Shown: positions 10,630-23,840, counted from the first letter of the stretch. The stretch is 64,000 nt of DNA from Quercus robur (GCF_932294415.1 NC_065538.1:78319834-78383833); one strand, 5' to 3'. The notes: generated by a model from the sequence alone, not told the origin. Translations and numbers: made by a program.

Positions 10630-11345
10630 GCTGCCCCCCTATTCCAAGATCTTCCATAATTTGGACGGTCTAAGGAATATGAGGGTTTTTTTTTTTTTTT
10701 TTGAAAAGTTTTCTAATGCTTGGGTTATGTTCTCCGCATTAATGGTTTTATGGCGGCATGGCACACATCATGGCCACGTGTCCTTTTCTGATCGGTGAGT
10801 AGTTCTTGTTTCCAGTGAATGCCTTTTCAGTTTTTCCCGCATTTTTCAAGGAAAACTTTTTAACTCTTTGCCTTTCCTTTTTCATCTTTTCACTTTCCTT
10901 TTGCGTTTGATTTTTCTGACTTCTAGCCTTTCTCTCCACTCTCTCTGCATATGATTTCTTTGAATTCACTGTTGCTGCTGCATATTTTGCTCCCAACCTT
11001 TTGGTTTTCCTCCTTATTTCCAGGTACGTTTGCCTATTTATACGCTCTTTCTCTTTTTGGCTGTACTATATTCTTCTCTTTCGCATTCTTATTTTCCTTT
11101 TTGGGATTGCGTATCTTTCCTTTAATGGTGGATTAAACTGAATTTAGGCATATTTCTCCCTTCATTTCCTTTCTTTTTGCTCGCTTAGGGGGTTGTTAGA
11201 TTCTTCTGGAAACCAATACCCACAAATTGGGGGTTTCGTTGTAGGGGGTAGTAGCCTTGATTTAGCGTTAGGTGACCTGTATCCTTTGTTGCATCAATCT
11301 TTGTCTTGGTTTAAATAAGTTCGTGGGGTCCTTAGGAGGGAAAAT

Positions 11346-11795
11346 ATGGGATCTGAGTTGGGATCGAGTGGTCAAGAGAGGGGTTCGTCTTCTAGTGTTG
11401 TTGCAGACGAGGCTGTCAAGGACATAGCTACCTCCGTTCCTCCTCCTTTGTCTATTCTTCCTTCTACTTCTGCAACTCCTCGTCCCTTTCATGCCCTCAA
11501 GGAAAAGTGTACCTTGAAGGCGGATGTCTTTAATAAGTTTAGGGATAGGTTTCAGTTTCCTGATGAAACTAGGGCTAGTCTTCCCAGGAAGGGCAAAAAG
11601 GCTTATGCCTTTGACCATGGTGATTTGGACGATGTAAATTCATTTAAAGAATTTTATCGTCTTTTTGATTGGGACGATGTACATCCATTTAAGAAATCTT
11701 ATCGTCTTCTTGATTGGGACGATGTACATCCATTTAAGGAATCTTATCATCTTTCTGATTTGGGTAACCATTTTGGTATTTTGAGGAAGAAATAA
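11346..11795 (+). CDS. Truncated antisense accessory ORF of the Ty3/gypsy element
   Basis: 149 codons on the strand opposite to the polyprotein, between its C terminus and the 3' LTR. Residues about 58-85 ('FNKFRDRFQFPD' and following) resemble the 'FSTFRTNFQIPD' region of the antisense gene at 42453-44588. This suggests the same gypsy-type putative transposase-like family (PF04195-type, by recall). The conserved domain stops early. The last 50 residues are instead three copies of a 15-residue unit (W/L-DDVxxFKxxYxL) encoded by a 45-bp tandem repeat, and then a stop. It is probably a decayed gene. A possible 5' leader intron donor ('ttccaggtacgt') lies near 11018-11029. Confidence 0.6.
   Translation: MGSELGSSGQERGSSSSVVADEAVKDIATSVPPPLSILPSTSATPRPFHALKEKCTLKADVFNKFRDRFQFPDETRASLPRKGKKAYAFDHGDLDDVNSFKEFYRLFDWDDVHPFKKSYRLLDWDDVHPFKESYHLSDLGNHFGILRKK
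11628..11762 (+). repeat. 45-bp minisatellite, 3 copies, in frame
   Basis: Unit begins 'gacgatgtacatccattta'. The three copies differ at a handful of positions, and 45 is a multiple of three, so the ORF at 11346-11795 stays open through them. Confidence 0.9.
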
Positions 11796-12021
11796 TTAGG
11801 GTGCATGAATTGCTAGATAATACTTGGGAAATGCTGAATAACAACTTACGAAATTCTGAATAATCACTTATTACATAACTTGTATTAGAAAGCACGAAAT
11901 CAAATTATGTTAACTGCTTACAATCAGGCTATGATTCCTTTTTGTAATACCTCTTTAGATGTTCGACATTCCATAGACGAGGTAGCCTTTTTCCTTCTAA
12001 GTCTTCTAGGTGGTAGCTTCC

Positions 12022-15000
12022 CTATCGTGAATAGTGGACGACTCTGTAGGGTCCTTCCCAGGTTGGATCTAGTTTGCCTTGTGTTGGATCTTTTGTTGTA
12101 GGAGTCACTTTCCGAAGGATGATATCCCCGATGCTGAATTTTTTCAATTTCACTCTCTGATTGTAGTATTTGGCTATCTTTTGCTGGTACTTGGCCATTC
12201 TTTGGAAGGCTTGGTCTTTGACTTCGTCCAAAAAATCCAGGTTTAGTTTCAATTGATTGTCATTGCTTTGTTCGTCAAAGAACTCCCTCCTGAGGCTAGT
12301 GAGCACTACTTCGACTAGGATGACTGCTTTTGTGCCATACATTAGGTTGAATGGTGTTTCTCCTATTGGTGTTCGTGCCGTCATCCTGTAAACCCATAAG
12401 ACACTTGGTAATTCTTCGGGCCATGCTCCCTTTGCCCCCACTAACCGGGACTTGATAATCTTGAGCAAGGTTCAGTTGGTTACTTCTGTCTGTCCATTGG
12501 CTTGAGGATGTCCTGGTGATAAGTACTTGTTTTTGATACCTAGGCTCGAGCAAAATGACCTAAACCCATAACTATCGAACTAATGACCATTGTTTGAGAT
12601 AATCGTCCTTGGTATCCCAAACCTGCAAACAATATTTTTCCATACAAAATTTTGTACCTTTGCCTCTGTGATCATTGCAAGAGCTTCCGCTTCGACCCAC
12701 TTCGTGAAATAGTCAATTACGACAAGTAGGAACTTCATTTGTCTCTTTCCCTGTGGTAGAGGGCCCATAATGTCGATCCCCCACTATGCAAACGACCAAG
12801 GCGAGGAAATGGTCATCATTTTTTCCCTTGGGACTCGTTGAACATTCCCATACCTTTGGCAATTGTCACACCTTTTCACGAAATTTGCTGCATCTTGCTA
12901 CATCGTGGGCTAGAAGTAACCTGCCCTCGTGATCTTCCTGACAAGGGACTTTGACCCCATGTGATCTCTGCAAACTCCCCCATGTACCTCCTTCAAGACA
13001 TATCTGGCCTCTTCCTCTTCTATACATCTCAAGTAGGGCTGAGAGAAGCCTCTTTTGTAAAGCTCATCATTTAGTATTGTAAACCGAGCAGCTCGCTTTT
13101 TGATCTTCTTGGCTTCTTCAGGGTTTGGTGGTAATCATCCATCTCTAAGGAACGACAAAATTGGACTCGTCCATCCCGAGTGGGTGTACACAGATAAAGT
13201 TTGAAGCTCTTTGATGCTAGGGGAGTTTTGTTATTCCAGCCTCCAATCATTTATCTTGTCTCGGTCAACTGCTGATGCACTCTGTGCTACTTCGTTAGCT
13301 TCTGCATTCTGATCCCGTGGGATCTGAACAAACTTTGCATGATGAAAGTTGCTTACCAGCTGATTCGTCAATTTGAGGTATTTCTGCATTCTTGTCTCTT
13401 TTGCTTCAAAATCTCCTCTGACTTGCCCTATAATGAGCTGTGAGTCGCTCTTAAGCACGATATTTTCAGCTCCAAGTGCCCGAGCTATTCTTAGCCCTGT
13501 TAACAAGGCCTCATACTTCGCTTCGTTATTAGTTGTAGGGAATTTGAGCTGGACCCCATACTTGAGAACATCCTCTTTAGGGGAGGTGATAACAACACCC
13601 GCTCCGCCTCCTTTCTAAGTGGACGATCCATCAGTATTGATCATCCAAAGGTCTTCTTGGTCGCCTGCATTCTCGAGGATGGTGAATTCTACTATGAAAT
13701 CAGTCAATGCCTGAGCTTTTACGGCCATCCGTGGACGGTATTCTATATCAAACTGGCTAAGTTCGATGGCCCATTGTATCATTCGTCTTGCGGCCACAGG
13801 TTTGTTCATCGCTTTTTTGATGGGTTGGTCCGTCATTACTATGATAGGATTAGCTTGGAAGTATGGATGAAGTTTCTTGAAGCCACTATTAGGGTGAAGG
13901 TGATCTTTCTTTGTGTGAATATCGCGCCTCAGCACCCTGGAAGGCCTGGCTAACATAGTACACAGGGATTTATACCTTATTTTCTTCTTTGATCAAAGTT
14001 GCACTGACTACTATGACAAATACTGCCAAGTATAAGAATAAGTCTTCGCCTTCTTTGGACGGACTCAAGAGTGGGGGATTGCTCAAGTAGCACTTCAATT
14101 CTTGAAATGCTGTTTAGCATTCCTCCGTCCAAACAAATGCTTTCTTCAAGGTCTTGAAGAAAGGGAGGCATTTGTTTGTTTCCTTGGAGACAAACCTGTT
14201 AAGGGTTGCCACTCTTCCTGTGAGTGATTGTACTTCTTTGATCGTCTTTGGTGAGGACATCTCGAGGATACCCCTCACTTTTTTGGGATTTGCTTCAATT
14301 CCTCTTCACGACACCATAAACCCAAGGAATTTCCTTAAGGAAACTCTGAAAGCACATTTGGACGGGTTTCACTTCATGTTGTACTGTCTAAGTGTGTTAA
14401 ACATCTCTTTGAGGTCGTCTAGGTGATCCTCTTCCTCTTTACTCTTAACAAGCATATCATCAACGTATACCTCCACATTTCTCCCAATCTGTTTTTTGAA
14501 CATCTGGTTTACCAATCTTTGATATGTGGCCCCCACATTCTTCAATCCAAAGGGCATGACCCTGTAGCAATAGAGTTCTTGAGTAGTGACGAAAACAGTT
14601 TTTTCTTGATCTTCCTCGGCCATCTGTATCTGGTTATACCCAGAAAATGCGTCTATGAAAGTGAGAAGTTTATGTCCGGCGATAGAATTTACCAATTGAT
14701 CAATTCTGGGTAAGGGGAAACTGTCCTTCGGGCAGACTTTGTTTAGATCTGTGAAATCGACAAATATTCTCCACTTCCCGTTTGCCTTTTTGACCATGAC
14801 AACGTTGGTCAACCACTCAGGATAGTAGACTTCTCGAATAAAATTTACAGCAAGCAGCTTATTTACTTCGTCCATTATTGCTTTGTTTCATTCAGGGGCA
14901 AAGACTCTTCTTCTCTACTGGACGGGCTTCTTCTCTGGGTCTACATTTAGACGGTGCTAGATGATGTTTACTAGGATCCCTGGCATATCCTCGTGGCTCC

Positions 15001-16955
15001 AAGCAAATAAGTCGAGGTTATCTTTCAGGAAGTTGATGATCCTTTCCTTTGTCTTTAGACATAGATTCGTCCACACTTGGTCGTCTTCGTCGGACTTCCC
15101 TTAACCAACTCTATCGTTTCTAGCTTCTCGATGATCTCTAGTGTTTTTTCTTTGATTATCCACGTGTGGTTCTCTTTTGAGGCCAGGACGGCCTGGTAAC
15201 ACTCCCTTGCCAACACTTGGTCTCCTTTTATCTCTCTAACCCCCTGTTTTATTGGAAATTTTACCTTCAAACAGTATTTGGAAGTAGCAGCTTTCCAGTG
15301 GTTGAGGGTAGGTCGTCCTATGATCACTTTGTAAAACAAGGGTGAATCTACCACCAGAAAATTGTGTTTGTTGGTTACCTGGAGGGGGTATGAATCGGCC
15401 GTGACTGTGAACGTCACTATTCCATGGGGGTACACCTTATCTCCACTAAAACTGATGAGGGATGACTCGAAAGGATGAAGCATTTTAGGGTCTACTTTTA
15501 ATTGCTGGAAGGCGGAAAGGTAGATAATGTTAGTCGAGCTCCCATTGTCTACCAGAACTCTCCTTGTATTGAACCCCTCGATCATGACCATAATGACCAG
15601 TGGGTCATAATGAGATTGCTTTACTCCCCTGGCATCTTCTTCTGAGAAGTACAAGTCTTGGTTTGTCCGTCTTTGTTTTAGGGGAGGTAGGTTGTGAACA
15701 CTGTTTTCTTGCCTTTGGTGCAACTTTCTGAGGGACTTGAACGATCCCCTTTGGTTGGTCCCCTCGTGATAATTTTTATCTCCCCTAATGCACTTTGTGG
15801 ATGAGGTGGTGGGTGATCTTCATCTCTTTGGGAACTTCTATGTTGATCCTTCTTACCGTATTTGTTGGAATCCCCCTTTTTCACATACTACTGTAGTTTC
15901 CCTTTCCGTATGAGTTCTTCTATCTGTTCCTTCAGATCCCTGCAATCCTCTGTGTAAGGCCCGTGGTCTTCGTGAAAATGGCAGTATTTCCTCTTGTCAC
16001 GCACACTAGGTGATTAGTGGAGTGGCTTGGGCCATTTAAGAGATGGCTTGTCTTTTATTTCCGTCAAAATTTGGTCAACAGGCATCACCGTGAACTTCAT
16101 TGGATGAGGGTTCTTGTCCTCTCTTCATCTATTTCCTTCGTCATTCCATCGGTCAACATGATCTCTTTTTTGTCCTCTTCGATTGTCCTCTTTTTCCTTC
16201 TTCTTTTCCTTGGTTTTTTCTACTCCATTTATGGTTGCTAGAGCGTCTTCAGCGTTCATAAACTTTTGTGCCTTCAATAGCGCCTCTGCCATCGTCTTGG
16301 GGGGATTTTTAGCCAAGGAAACCACAAAATCTTTGGACTTTAATCATGCCTTAAAGGTCGTAAGTTGCACCTTATTGTCTGACTTATCCACCTCCAACAT
16401 TCCTCGTATGAAGCGCGTCACATAGGATTTTAAAGTTACCTTTTCACCTTGTTTGATTGTGAGCAAATGATCAGTTGTCCTTTTCGGGCGTTGTCTGCCA
16501 ACAAAATGATGAACAAATGAGCTGCTTAGTTGTTCGAAGTTATCAATGGATGACGTTGGTAGCTTGGTGAACCATTCCCTGGCTGCTCCTTTGAGGGTAG
16601 TGGGAAAGGAACGGCACAGAATCTCACCAGGAGGTTGTTGAAGACCCAAGGTCATCTTGAATGTGTTTAGATGGTCCAACAGGGTACCGGGCACTCCTGG
16701 ACTGCTACGGTAAAGGGTGAATCCGTCTTTCTAACAATTCTGTCCAAACTTTGATTCGTCTTTCCCTTGATAGTTTTCTTTAGCTCGTCCATCTCCTTCC
16801 TCATCTCCCTAAGGAAATCTGAATTTGCTTTTTCTGGAGTGTTGATTCACCCTTTGATCATCATCCTTGTTGATGTCCGTGTGGTTATCTTCTTGCTGCA
16901 GCCGCTGCCTCATCTCCTGGTTTTGCCTGGTAAGTTCCTCCTTAGTGGCTGCTAG
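12022..16955 (-). pseudogene. Ty3/gypsy gag-pol polyprotein, multiply broken
   Basis: In order on the minus strand: gag (16694-16125, with 'CRSFPTTLKGAAREWF'), and a knuckle-like '[15 protein letters not shown]' segment near 15905-15965. Next come the aspartic protease (in 15723-15055, active site 'VLVDNGSS') and reverse transcriptase (14875-14369, 'KANGKWRIFVDFTDLN' and catalytic 'YVDDML'). The connection domain and RNase H follow (13956-13231, 'LKSDSQLIIGQV'), then the integrase core (12768-12580) and the integrase C-terminal part (12468-12022, 'LRRE...RKVTPTTKD'). The open segments occupy all three frames, so there are several frameshifts as well as stops. No functional protein is possible. 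In this lineage the order RT-RNase H-integrase is diagnostic of Ty3/gypsy. Confidence 0.9.
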
Positions 16956-17086
16956 TGATTGAATTTGTAGGGCCAATGCCGTAGGATCTGGGTTAGTGCT
17001 GGACTCTATTTGAACTTATAATTTGGAATGGAACTGTGTTCTTGAACTGGGTGCTCAAGAATTGTTCCCCACAGACGATGCCAAAC

Positions 17087-17578
17087 TGATGATGCCTGGA
17101 TTGTCAGTAGAGATGTTCGTCTAGACGAGAGTCGTCCACGTAGCTAATCTTAATTGTGAGACAACTTGAAAAGAAAGTATGGTCACCGGTGTGGTGCCTG
17201 CCACAGAGTCTCCGATGCCAAAATTAGAATAGCTAGAGTTTAAAGAAAGTAATATTGATGTGCTAGGAAATTTTGTAGTGTAAATGTACCTTTTTGTCAG
17301 GTTTTATCAATGGACATATATAGGCGCTCTCTTCTTAGCCGTTGGTTTTGCTTTAATGGTGGAATCATTGCCGAAGTTGTAACGCCCATGTGCGGTGTTA
17401 AATGGAAAAAATTATCTTCCAACGGTATGGAAGATCATTATCTTTTGTAATGCCTCGTCCTAACTGAAAGACGATGGTTGAGTCTTTGTCACGCAGTTCT
17501 TCCTAGGTTGGGCTGGTTTTGGCATCGTCCTTGTCTATCGTCTTTCTTGGGTGGACAAGTATATTTTCGGGACCATCA
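17087..17578 (-). repeat. 5' LTR of the Ty3/gypsy element at 10138-17578
   Basis: 492 bp, homologous to 10138-10629. Flanked outside by the CTAAC duplication and inside by the primer-binding site. Confidence 0.9.
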
Positions 17579-17583
17579 CTAAC

Positions 17584-18696
17584 AAATGAATATCTTACTA
17601 AAAAAAATTATTAAATAAAACAAATAGAAAAATAAAATCAAAATTTTTAGAGATGAGATAATATATAAACTTTATTCATTAAGTGGTCATCCACAACATT
17701 ATTAATAATTGTTGAATACATGCATGTACATTTTCATTACTAATTAGATTACATATTTATAGGGGTTAAAATGTAATGCTTCCAAACGCTTTTAGAACAT
17801 TTGTTAACAAGTTATTATAGGAAAATTTTGATACTACTTTGATAAGAAATAGAAAAGCGGTCAATTTATTTTTCTTTTTCTATAAAAAAGTTTTAAAATA
17901 TATCACAAACCAATATCCTTAAGACATTTCTTAATGTAAATCCATGTATATAAGAATGTAACTTTCATCCATTTATGTATGTAAGACCGTCCATTTATTA
18001 ATGTAGTTTCATGCATGTAGAACAAAAAAGCATTTTAATTTAATTAAAAATCTAAAAATTTTAAAAAGAAAAAAAAAAGTTAAAATATTATTTTTAGAAC
18101 ATTCAAATATTGCGAAAAAAAATTATTGATAAAATTTTATTCTATAATGTGCTCTTGTGATTAGGTGCAACCCATCATGTATGTAACTTATGATACCATC
18201 AAAAACTGTCTCATAAGATAAGTTTTACAAGCAATTAAATGCTGCTATTACTCACGTAACTTTTACTAAAAAAATATCCAATTTTTTATTTTTATTTTCC
18301 ATATTATCAAATTGAAAATAAATAAATAAAAGACTCAGGTAACTTTCAGACCGGACTCTCTCCAATGTAATAGCAGAAGACTTTTCGGCTCACGGAAAGG
18401 GCGCTGGTCCTGGTCGAAACGTTCACTTCTGTCTCCATCCGTTGGAAGCTTGCGCTGTTGGTCGACTAAGATTTTCCCACCGTAGGATTTGGGATATTGA
18501 AATTTCAACCAACTCTTTTGTCCTTAAGAGAGTAGGCAAAGCAAGACCAAAGAAAATTTGGAGTTTTTCTGATAATACAAATAAATTCACAATTTTCCCT
18601 AAAACCCTCTTGCAAGGTAGTGACCGTAGTCACTTTCACGTAAACAGTAAGTTTTTCATTCATGAATCACAAAATGTGTGGAAAATGAAGTCTCCG
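17584..18696 (+). other. AT-rich upstream region of CRK-A
   Basis: Continuation of the target sequence of the gypsy insertion. It is AT-rich and non-coding. A 89-codon ORF at 18442-18711 has no recognisable features and is taken as chance. Promoter elements of CRK-A are expected at its right end. Confidence 0.5.
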
Positions 18697-18702
18697 TTGA
18701 CT
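18697..18702 (+). promoter_or_regulatory. W-box (TTGACT) upstream of CRK-A
   Basis: TTGACT, the WRKY-binding core, lies about 230 bases before the start at 18931. A TATA-like 'ttattatatacc' lies between them near 18806-18817. CRK genes are commonly induced through WRKY factors in defence, so the site is plausible, but a hexamer this short can occur by chance. Confidence 0.35.
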
Positions 18703-20039
18703 GACTGTTAGTTTTTCGACACTGTCATCATTTTGAAAAGTCCACAGGCAAATGGCTTGCCTTTGTTCATTGAAGTGGAAATAGTGACCCTTATCAGTTT
18801 ATCTTTATTATATACCAATTATTCCAAGAAAAAACAAGAAAGGAGGAATATATTTTTTATTTTATTTTAAAAATAGGCCTTTTCCATGTCTTGCATCATG
18901 AAGAATAAGCACAAGACTGATCAAACGACAATGGGGATGCCTTCTTTCAATGGCTCCATGTTCCTACTAATCCTTTCCTTACTCAGCTTCCTAAGCCTAA
19001 ACAGTGAAGCAGCCCCAGAATACCGCTACCATTACTGTTCAAACCAAACCACTTTCACCCCCAATAGCACCTACCAGTCCAACCTCAACCGCCTCCTCTC
19101 TTCCCTTTCCTCAAAACTCCACGCGTGAAAGTGGTTTCTACAACACCACCGTTGGCCAAACCCCAGAGACCACAGTCTACGGCCTCTTCTTCTGCCGTGG
19201 AGACCTCACACCTAATGATTGCCAAGACTGTGTGTCAACCGCAACCAAAGTCATTGTTCAGGAGCAGTACTGCCCCGTAGAAAAAGTGGCCGTGATATGG
19301 TACGGTGAATGCGTGTTACGCTACTCAAACCAGTCATTCTTCTCCATCATGGATGAAGCTCCCCTCATTTCTATGTATAACATTCAGAATATAACAAATT
19401 CAAGCCGCTTCACACAGCTACTTGGAACTTCAATGAATGACATAGTAACCAAAGCATCAAATGCTCCGTCTGGCACACAAAAATTTGCGACAACAGAAGC
19501 CAATTTTTCGGAATTACAAAAACTATATAGCCTTGTCCAATGCGATCCTCTGATATCTAGCTCTGATTGCAATAGGTGTCTTGGGACTGTCATAGGAAAT
19601 CTGCCAGCTTGTTGTGCAGGAAAGCAAGGGGCTAATGTTTTGAATCCAAGTTGTTTTGTTAGGTACGAAATATATCCGTTTTACACGGTACACGCTGTTC
19701 CGTCACCGGCACCAACACCGGTGCTTCTTGCTCCTCCACCTCCGAAAGGTATGTACTTGTATATATATATTTGAAGTAAATGCATTTTATGATTCAAATT
19801 AAATATTATATTAATAGAAAAGTGATATTTAAAAATTTAAATGACATATAAAAATGAAGAAACCTGCTTTCAGAGATTATTCAGTTCAGTTTATGTTTTA
19901 AAATTTTTGGGTCCTCCTCCTCCATAGCTCAAGGACAGGATGGCTGATGAAGTGCAAACATTTTTTTTTTTTTTTAATTATTCAATTATTTTCAAGATCA
20001 TACCTGATTTGAACTGACAAAGAATTTACAGCAAAGCTA

Positions 20040-21128
20040 TTTTAGAACCCAACACGCTAAAAACACCAACAACATCAAAGGTGTTGTGCTTAAAAAATTT
20101 AGCTCAGCTCATGTAGCTGAAAGTTAAACACAAATACATTAATTTATTATCTCATTCTCCCTGCTCACTCTCTCCCTCTCTCTCTGCTCCCTCTATTCTT
20201 TTTTTTGCTGAATCTGCTCCCTCTCTTTCTCGTCCTTTTCTCCTCTATTTGATTGGGTTGTAGTGGTTAGGTTAGTGGGTCATACCGTGGGTGGTGGGAC
20301 TTGGTTGTGGGTCACACTTGAGGTTGAAGATGAAAGGGTTGCTATGGGTTTTGGGCTTTGGCTTGAGGTTGAATATGAGTTCTTCCATGGTGTGCCAGAG
20401 GAGTTTTAGCTTTTGGCTTTAGGTTGAAGATGAAAGGTTTGCTGTGGGTTTTGGGTTTTGGCTTGAGGATGAAGATGAAAGGGTTTATAGGGATTGTATT
20501 TTGCTGAGAATTTTTCTGGTCTTCAGGGTAATTTTACGGGGAAATTTGTAGATGGTGGCTAGTTAAAATTGATGTTTGGCTGTGGGTATGGGTGTTCTAT
20601 GATCCTGGGTAAGTGTTTGGTCGTGGGTATAGATGTTTGTGGGTGTTTATAGACAGAAATGGTTTATATTATTTTAATATATATATATATATATATATGT
20701 ATATGTATATTATACGTTAAAGTAAAATTTTTGATATTTATTATTTAGTACATTATAAAGTTGAGTGGTAGGATAAGTAAAGTAATTTTTTAAGTTATTA
20801 AAAGTTAAAATTTTTAAAATCATTATTGTGAACGCTTTAGGTAATTAAAATAACTTTGTTTAAAAAAATGTTATTTTAATATATTAAAATGTTATTTTAT
20901 CTGTTTTAGCATTTCATTTAATAATATAGTTTTGTCACATTTTTTACTTTTAACATATTACCATTAAAATAACTTAAAATAAAATTAATTTTTTATTAAA
21001 AAAGAAAAAAGAAAAAAAACCCCACCACACGAAGTAGAACACGTTAAAAATGAAAAAGAAAAAAATCAACTACAAAATGAGAGACATGACATAACATGTG
21101 AGAGGAGAGAGAAAAAGAAAAGACGGGT

Positions 21129-21172
<44 letters not shown>

Positions 21173-21240
21173 GTTTGGTGTGCTAATTAAATGCTAAGAA
21201 ATTAGCATTTAGCACACCAGATACTTTAACCCATCTATAA
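20040..21240. mobile_element. MITE-like insertion in CRK-A intron 1
   Basis: Repeat-rich block within the 2.2-kb first intron. It includes an internal near-repeat ('gatgaaagggtt', 'ttgggttttggcttgagg') around 20320-20490 and a (TA)n run near 20670-20700. A 39-base poly-T sits at 21131-21169. A strong terminal hairpin at 21175-21219 pairs 'tggtgtgct' with 'agcacacca'. It is non-coding. Boundaries are approximate. Confidence 0.4.
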
Positions 21241-21387
21241 GTTTAAAAGGAATGTTGAATCATGAATGTTAAAAAGGATGAGACATGGCAAAAGCAAGAA
21301 AAAAGAGGAACTTACCTGGCCACGATGGTATTTGCAATATTTTATTATTAACTATTATATTTTACAATGAATCAATTGTATTTATAC

Positions 21388-21790
21388 GAGCATTAATATC
21401 AGAAAATGCTACTTTATTCTATTTTACCATTCTAAATAACTACTTTATCAAATATACTATTCAATTTTACAATACTTCCAGTATCCCAAACTTTTATTTT
21501 CATATTCTACTCATTAAATAATATATCTACATAATAAAATAATATTTCCTCCAATCACCATCATTTATTCTTTCTTTCTCCCAATCACCATCACAATAAA
21601 ATATTAGTTTTTTTTTTTTTAGAATTGTGCTACAGTGCAATTTTAAAGATGGAATTGTACTGTAGCACTATTGCAAAAAAATTTACAATATTTAGCAAGA
21701 GTATTTCCTGATGCAATACATTTTGAGGCTTGAAATGCCAAATATCCCTTACATTTGGCATTAGTATTCTCCAATACAAATGCTCTAAGA
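21388..21790. mobile_element. MITE of the 7665-8168 family in CRK-A intron 1
   Basis: Left end 'gagcattaatatcag' and right end 'aatacaaatgctc' are inverted-repeat-like. The interior shares 'aactactttatcaa', 'cattctactcattaa' and the central 'ctacagtgcaatttt...actgtag' hairpin (21630-21668) with the element at 7665-8168. Confidence 0.5.
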
Positions 21791-21842
21791 GGCTAAAGCC
21801 TAGTCTAATACGATTATAAGAAGCACAATACAAATAGGATTG

Positions 21843-21874
<32 letters not shown>

Positions 21875-23347
21875 GAGAATCAATAGGATTGCACTTGGGG
21901 ATGGGCTCTACTATGATTGTGCCTTCATATCTTTAACATCAACCATTGTAATGTTTAATAAAAATCTTCTTGATATATGCAGGAAAAAGCAAAAACTCAT
22001 TGTTAATTACCGCCATCGTTGCTCCAACTGTTGTCTTTATATTGCTACTCTGTATTGGCTACTACTTTCTAAGTAGGAGAGGAAAAAAGAAGTACAATGC
22101 TGTACCTTATGAAAATGGTAATTTATAAAATTGATTCCATACAATGTTTAATTTTCTTTTCACCCTATCAATTTTTTTTCTTCTCAAAAAAAAAAAAAAG
22201 TGTTTAATTTTCTCATCTCTGCAAACTCCTATTCGAGGAAAATGGGGCCATAGGCCCCTGAATGATCATTAAAAAATTAATTGAAATGTATTATTAATAA
22301 TTAATAAATTATTATGTTGTGTTTTTCCATTTATATTTTATTAATACTAAATAGATAGTAGTTTTATTTTTTATATTAATTTAGTATATTTCTTATTTTT
22401 GAGTGGTAAACTTTTTTTATTTTGTGTTTTGGTCCCTTGAAGATAAAAATCTTGGTTTCGTGCCTTATGTTAGATGGCAATTATCGAAATTCATATATTA
22501 ATTATATAGTCTGTATAAGTGTCTAGAATATCGTAAAGCTGAAAGGAAATTAATAAAAAAAAATCACAAGAGTTATGGTTAGCTGATATCATTTTCATTT
22601 ATATATGTCATTAATAATAGGCTTTAGTATTTAAGCATAATTATACATTTCCATGTATAGCTTTCCAAGCACCCACTAAAAAGTAAAGCATTTTCTATAT
22701 GCTTCCAAACAGAGCATTTAATTTGCCAGCAACCTTTAACCCATTGTCGTGCTTATATATCAATAGCATCCGGTGAAATTACAACGGATTCCTTGCAATA
22801 TGATTTGGCTACAATTGAAGCCGCGACAAACAACTTCGCAGATGATAACAAGCTGGGTAGTGGAGGCTTTGGTGAGGTTTTCAAGGTATGGAAACTTTTG
22901 GTGTAATTTTATTTTTAGCATTTCCCTTATTTTTATTGTTATTATTTTTTATTTTGAAGAAAGTACTTTGCCAAACTAATGAGTGAGAGAGTACTAATTT
23001 AGTATTATGAACTCAACGCCTGGGAAATCCAAACAATTCAAAAATTCAGAAGCTTCTTGGGAATCTATAGACCGTGTGAAATGAATTGCTCTAATTGGGG
23101 TCAGTATATATTCTTAGGGTACACTTCCCAACAAACAAGAAATAGCTGTGAAAAGACTCTCGCAAAGCTCTCAACAAGGTGCTGAAGAATTTAAAAACGA
23201 GGTCTTGTTGGTAGCCAAACTTCAACACAGAAATCTAGTTAGGCTTTTGGGATACTGTCTGGAAGGAGCAGAAAAGTTACTTCTCTACGAATTTGTGCCC
23301 AACAAAAGCCTTGACTACTTTTTATTTGGTTAGTCACTTCTAAGCTA

Positions 23348-23348
<1 letters not shown>

Positions 23349-23376
<28 letters not shown>
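23349..23376. repeat. (TA)n microsatellite in CRK-A intron 4
   Basis: Alternating TA run. A second one lies at about 23486-23516 in the same intron and is followed by TG repeats. Confidence 0.9.
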
Positions 23377-23379
<3 letters not shown>

Positions 23380-23483
23380 TTCTTTGTTTGTCATGTAACA
23401 TGGATCAATAAGTTTATATTTCAATTTTTATGTTGCTTAACGAATTGAGTGTTGTGGAGCTGGCGAAGATGCAAGAGATAGAG

Positions 23484-23527
<44 letters not shown>

Positions 23528-23576
23528 ATGTATGTATGATTTTAATTTGATAATTGATATGTTTAATCTAACATGA

Positions 23577-23840
<264 letters not shown>

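Larger units (their letters stand above)
10138..17578 (-). mobile_element. Ty3/gypsy (Tat-like) retrotransposon, degenerate
   Basis: Full-length insertion bounded by two 492-bp LTRs (10138-10629 and 17087-17578) and a perfect 5-bp target-site duplication CTAAC (10133-10137 and 17579-17583). The polyprotein is on the minus strand. The 3' LTR is therefore the left one, with a polypurine tract inside it (10630-10645, complement of 'gctgcccccctattcc'). The primer-binding site lies inside the right LTR ('tttggcatcgtctgtggg' on the minus strand, near 17067-17085), resembling the tRNA-Asp-type site of plant Ty3 elements. A plus-strand ORF and a 45-bp minisatellite lie between polyprotein and 3' LTR. 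The LTRs differ visibly (tens of substitutions) and the polyprotein is frameshifted, so this copy is older than the one at 35521-45647. Confidence 0.92.

Noticed and set aside
13657-13953. 98-codon plus-strand ORF opposite the gypsy polyprotein
   Set aside because: It is a shadow of the RT/RNase H coding sequence on the minus strand, unlike the antisense gene region, which lies outside gag-pol.
18442-18711. 89-codon ORF upstream of CRK-A
   Set aside because: No recognisable motif, lies in the AT-rich promoter region, and no paralogue of it precedes CRK-B.
21131-21169. Poly-T stretch as the tail of a minus-strand retroposed gene
   Set aside because: No coding sequence or truncated transcript adjoins it. 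It sits inside a MITE-like block next to its terminal hairpin.
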